Below are positions 6,641-7,433 of a stretch of DNA of 7,433 bases, in pieces. Made by a program: the position numbers and the translations under genes. The stretch comes from Thermoanaerobacteraceae bacterium (GTDB lineage: Bacteria > Bacillota > Desulfotomaculia > Desulfotomaculales > Ammonificaceae). The stretch lies in the NCBI GenBank assembly GCA_030016455.1, contig JASEJH010000053.1:1-7433 (forward strand), written 5' to 3'. Below the pieces are notes generated by a model, which ran no database searches, was not told where the DNA came from, and saw only the letters and a program-made list of their open reading frames with translations. Position 1 is the first letter of the stretch. Each line of letters opens with the position of its first letter.

Positions 6641-7433
6641 AAAGGGCGGCGTGGGCAGGTTTTTGCTTCGGTGTAAAGCGGGCGATCGACCTGGCGCTGA
6701 AAGCCCGCGCCGAAAACACCGGGCCGCTTTTTACACTGGGCCCGTTGATTCACAACCCCCAGGTGGTAAAGTTCCTGGCCGATCAGGGTATCCAGGCAAT
6801 TGAAGAGCTGGCGGCCGTCAAAGAGGGGACCTTGATCATCCGGTCCCACGGGGTGGAACCCGAAGTTCTTGCGGCCGCCCAGAAAACCGGTCTGGCGGTT
6901 GTGGACGCCACATGCCCTTTCGTGAAGCGGGCCCAGCAATTGGCCAGGGACCTGACCGCACAGGGGTACACCGTGGTGGTGGTGGGAGACAGGAACCACC
7001 CGGAAGTCAAAGGAATCGTAGGTTGGGCCGGCGGGCAGGCGCAGGTGGTGGAAAATCCGGAAGAAGCAGCGGCACTTCCGGCGTTCCCGCGCCTCGGGAT
7101 CATCGCCCAGACCACGCAGCCGCAGGCGAACTTTGAAGCCGTGGCAGAAGTGTTGCAGCAGCGCAACGCGGAGGTTAAAGTCTTCAGCACCACCTGCCAT
7201 GCGGTGGCCAAGCGGCAGCAGGCCGCACTGGATTTATCCCGCCAGGTTGACGTGATGGTGGTTGTCGGCGGATACGCAAGCGCCAACACGCAGAAGCTGA
7301 CCCGGCTCTGCCTGGCGACGGGCACCCCAACCTACCATATCGAGACGGCAGACGAACTCAAACCGGAGTGGTTTGCCGGTGTGAAAGTTGCGGGCCTCAC
7401 CGCCGGGGCATCCACACCGGACTGGATTATTGA
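6631..7433 (+). CDS. ispH: 4-hydroxy-3-methylbut-2-enyl diphosphate reductase, 3' end beyond the window
   Basis: It is the [4Fe-4S] enzyme that reduces HMBPP to IPP and DMAPP, the last MEP-pathway step. The frame is open from ATG 6631 to the window edge, giving 267 residues plus two bases. The three cluster cysteines are at Cys12 (GFCFGVKRA), Cys95 (DATCPFV) and Cys189 (STTCHAV). Substrate-binding residues are also visible: His41 (LIHN), His73 (RSHGV), His123 and Glu125 (NHPEVKG), Thr161 (QTTQ), Ser217/Asn219 (ASANTQKL) and Ser261 (TAGASTPDW). The catalytic core is essentially complete; only about 15-30 residues should remain if it is a simple IspH. In many Clostridia it is fused to ribosomal protein S1, which cannot be judged here. 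It overlaps plsC by 10 bases and has only a distant GGGAG (6610-6614), so translational coupling is likely. The loop GGYASANT differs from the common NSSN-type form. Confidence 0.96.
   Translation, partial: MEVKRAAWAGFCFGVKRAIDLALKARAENTGPLFTLGPLIHNPQVVKFLADQGIQAIEELAAVKEGTLIIRSHGVEPEVLAAAQKTGLAVVDATCPFVKRAQQLARDLTAQGYTVVVVGDRNHPEVKGIVGWAGGQAQVVENPEEAAALPAFPRLGIIAQTTQPQANFEAVAEVLQQRNAEVKVFSTTCHAVAKRQQAALDLSRQVDVMVVVGGYASANTQKLTRLCLATGTPTYHIETADELKPEWFAGVKVAGLTAGASTPDWII

Noticed and set aside
1..7433. A defence system, mobile element, CRISPR array or other novel multi-gene system
   Set aside because: All sizeable + strand coding regions match known biosynthetic families. No repeats, transposase, integrase or tRNA genes were seen.

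Overview
The window is a compact, GC-rich (by eye around 60%) bacterial operon fragment. Every supported gene is on the + strand. The order is hisC-type aminotransferase (5' cut off, broken) - aroF - pheA - tyrA - aroA - cmk - plsC - ispH (3' cut off). This order, Gram-positive-style Shine-Dalgarno sequences, frequent GTG/TTG starts and a Bacillus-like class II EPSP synthase suggest a Firmicute, plausibly a Clostridia/Peptococcaceae-type and possibly thermophilic organism. The lineage is an inference from gene order and protein style, not from a search.

Positions 1-3862 hold the tyrosine/phenylalanine branch. It contains a histidinol-phosphate/aromatic aminotransferase whose reading frame is broken near 428, a DAHP synthase with an N-terminal ferredoxin-like regulatory domain, a prephenate dehydratase with an ACT domain, and a prephenate dehydrogenase with an ACT domain. 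aroF/pheA overlap by one base and pheA/tyrA are 2 bases apart, so they are almost certainly cotranscribed. DAHP synthase makes the first shikimate-pathway intermediate. PheA and TyrA split prephenate towards phenylpyruvate and 4-hydroxyphenylpyruvate, and the aminotransferase would finish both amino acids.

Positions 3863-4015 are a purine-rich spacer, followed by aroA (EPSP synthase, 4016-5305), a 69-base gap and cmk (CMP kinase). Both aroA and cmk start with TTG. Each is preceded by an 18-codon ORF with its own Shine-Dalgarno sequence that runs past the TTG start. These are candidate translational-coupling or leader ORFs, but chance is not excluded.

Positions 5375-7433 hold housekeeping genes often found downstream of aroA in Clostridia: cmk (pyrimidine nucleotides), plsC (phosphatidic acid synthesis) and ispH (last step of the MEP isoprenoid pathway), tightly spaced or overlapping.

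I found no mobile element, CRISPR array, RNA gene or convincing intrinsic terminator, and no evidence of a wholly new system. The points most worth a second look are the apparent 17- or 20-base deletion that breaks hisC, and the small upstream ORFs at the aroA and cmk starts.
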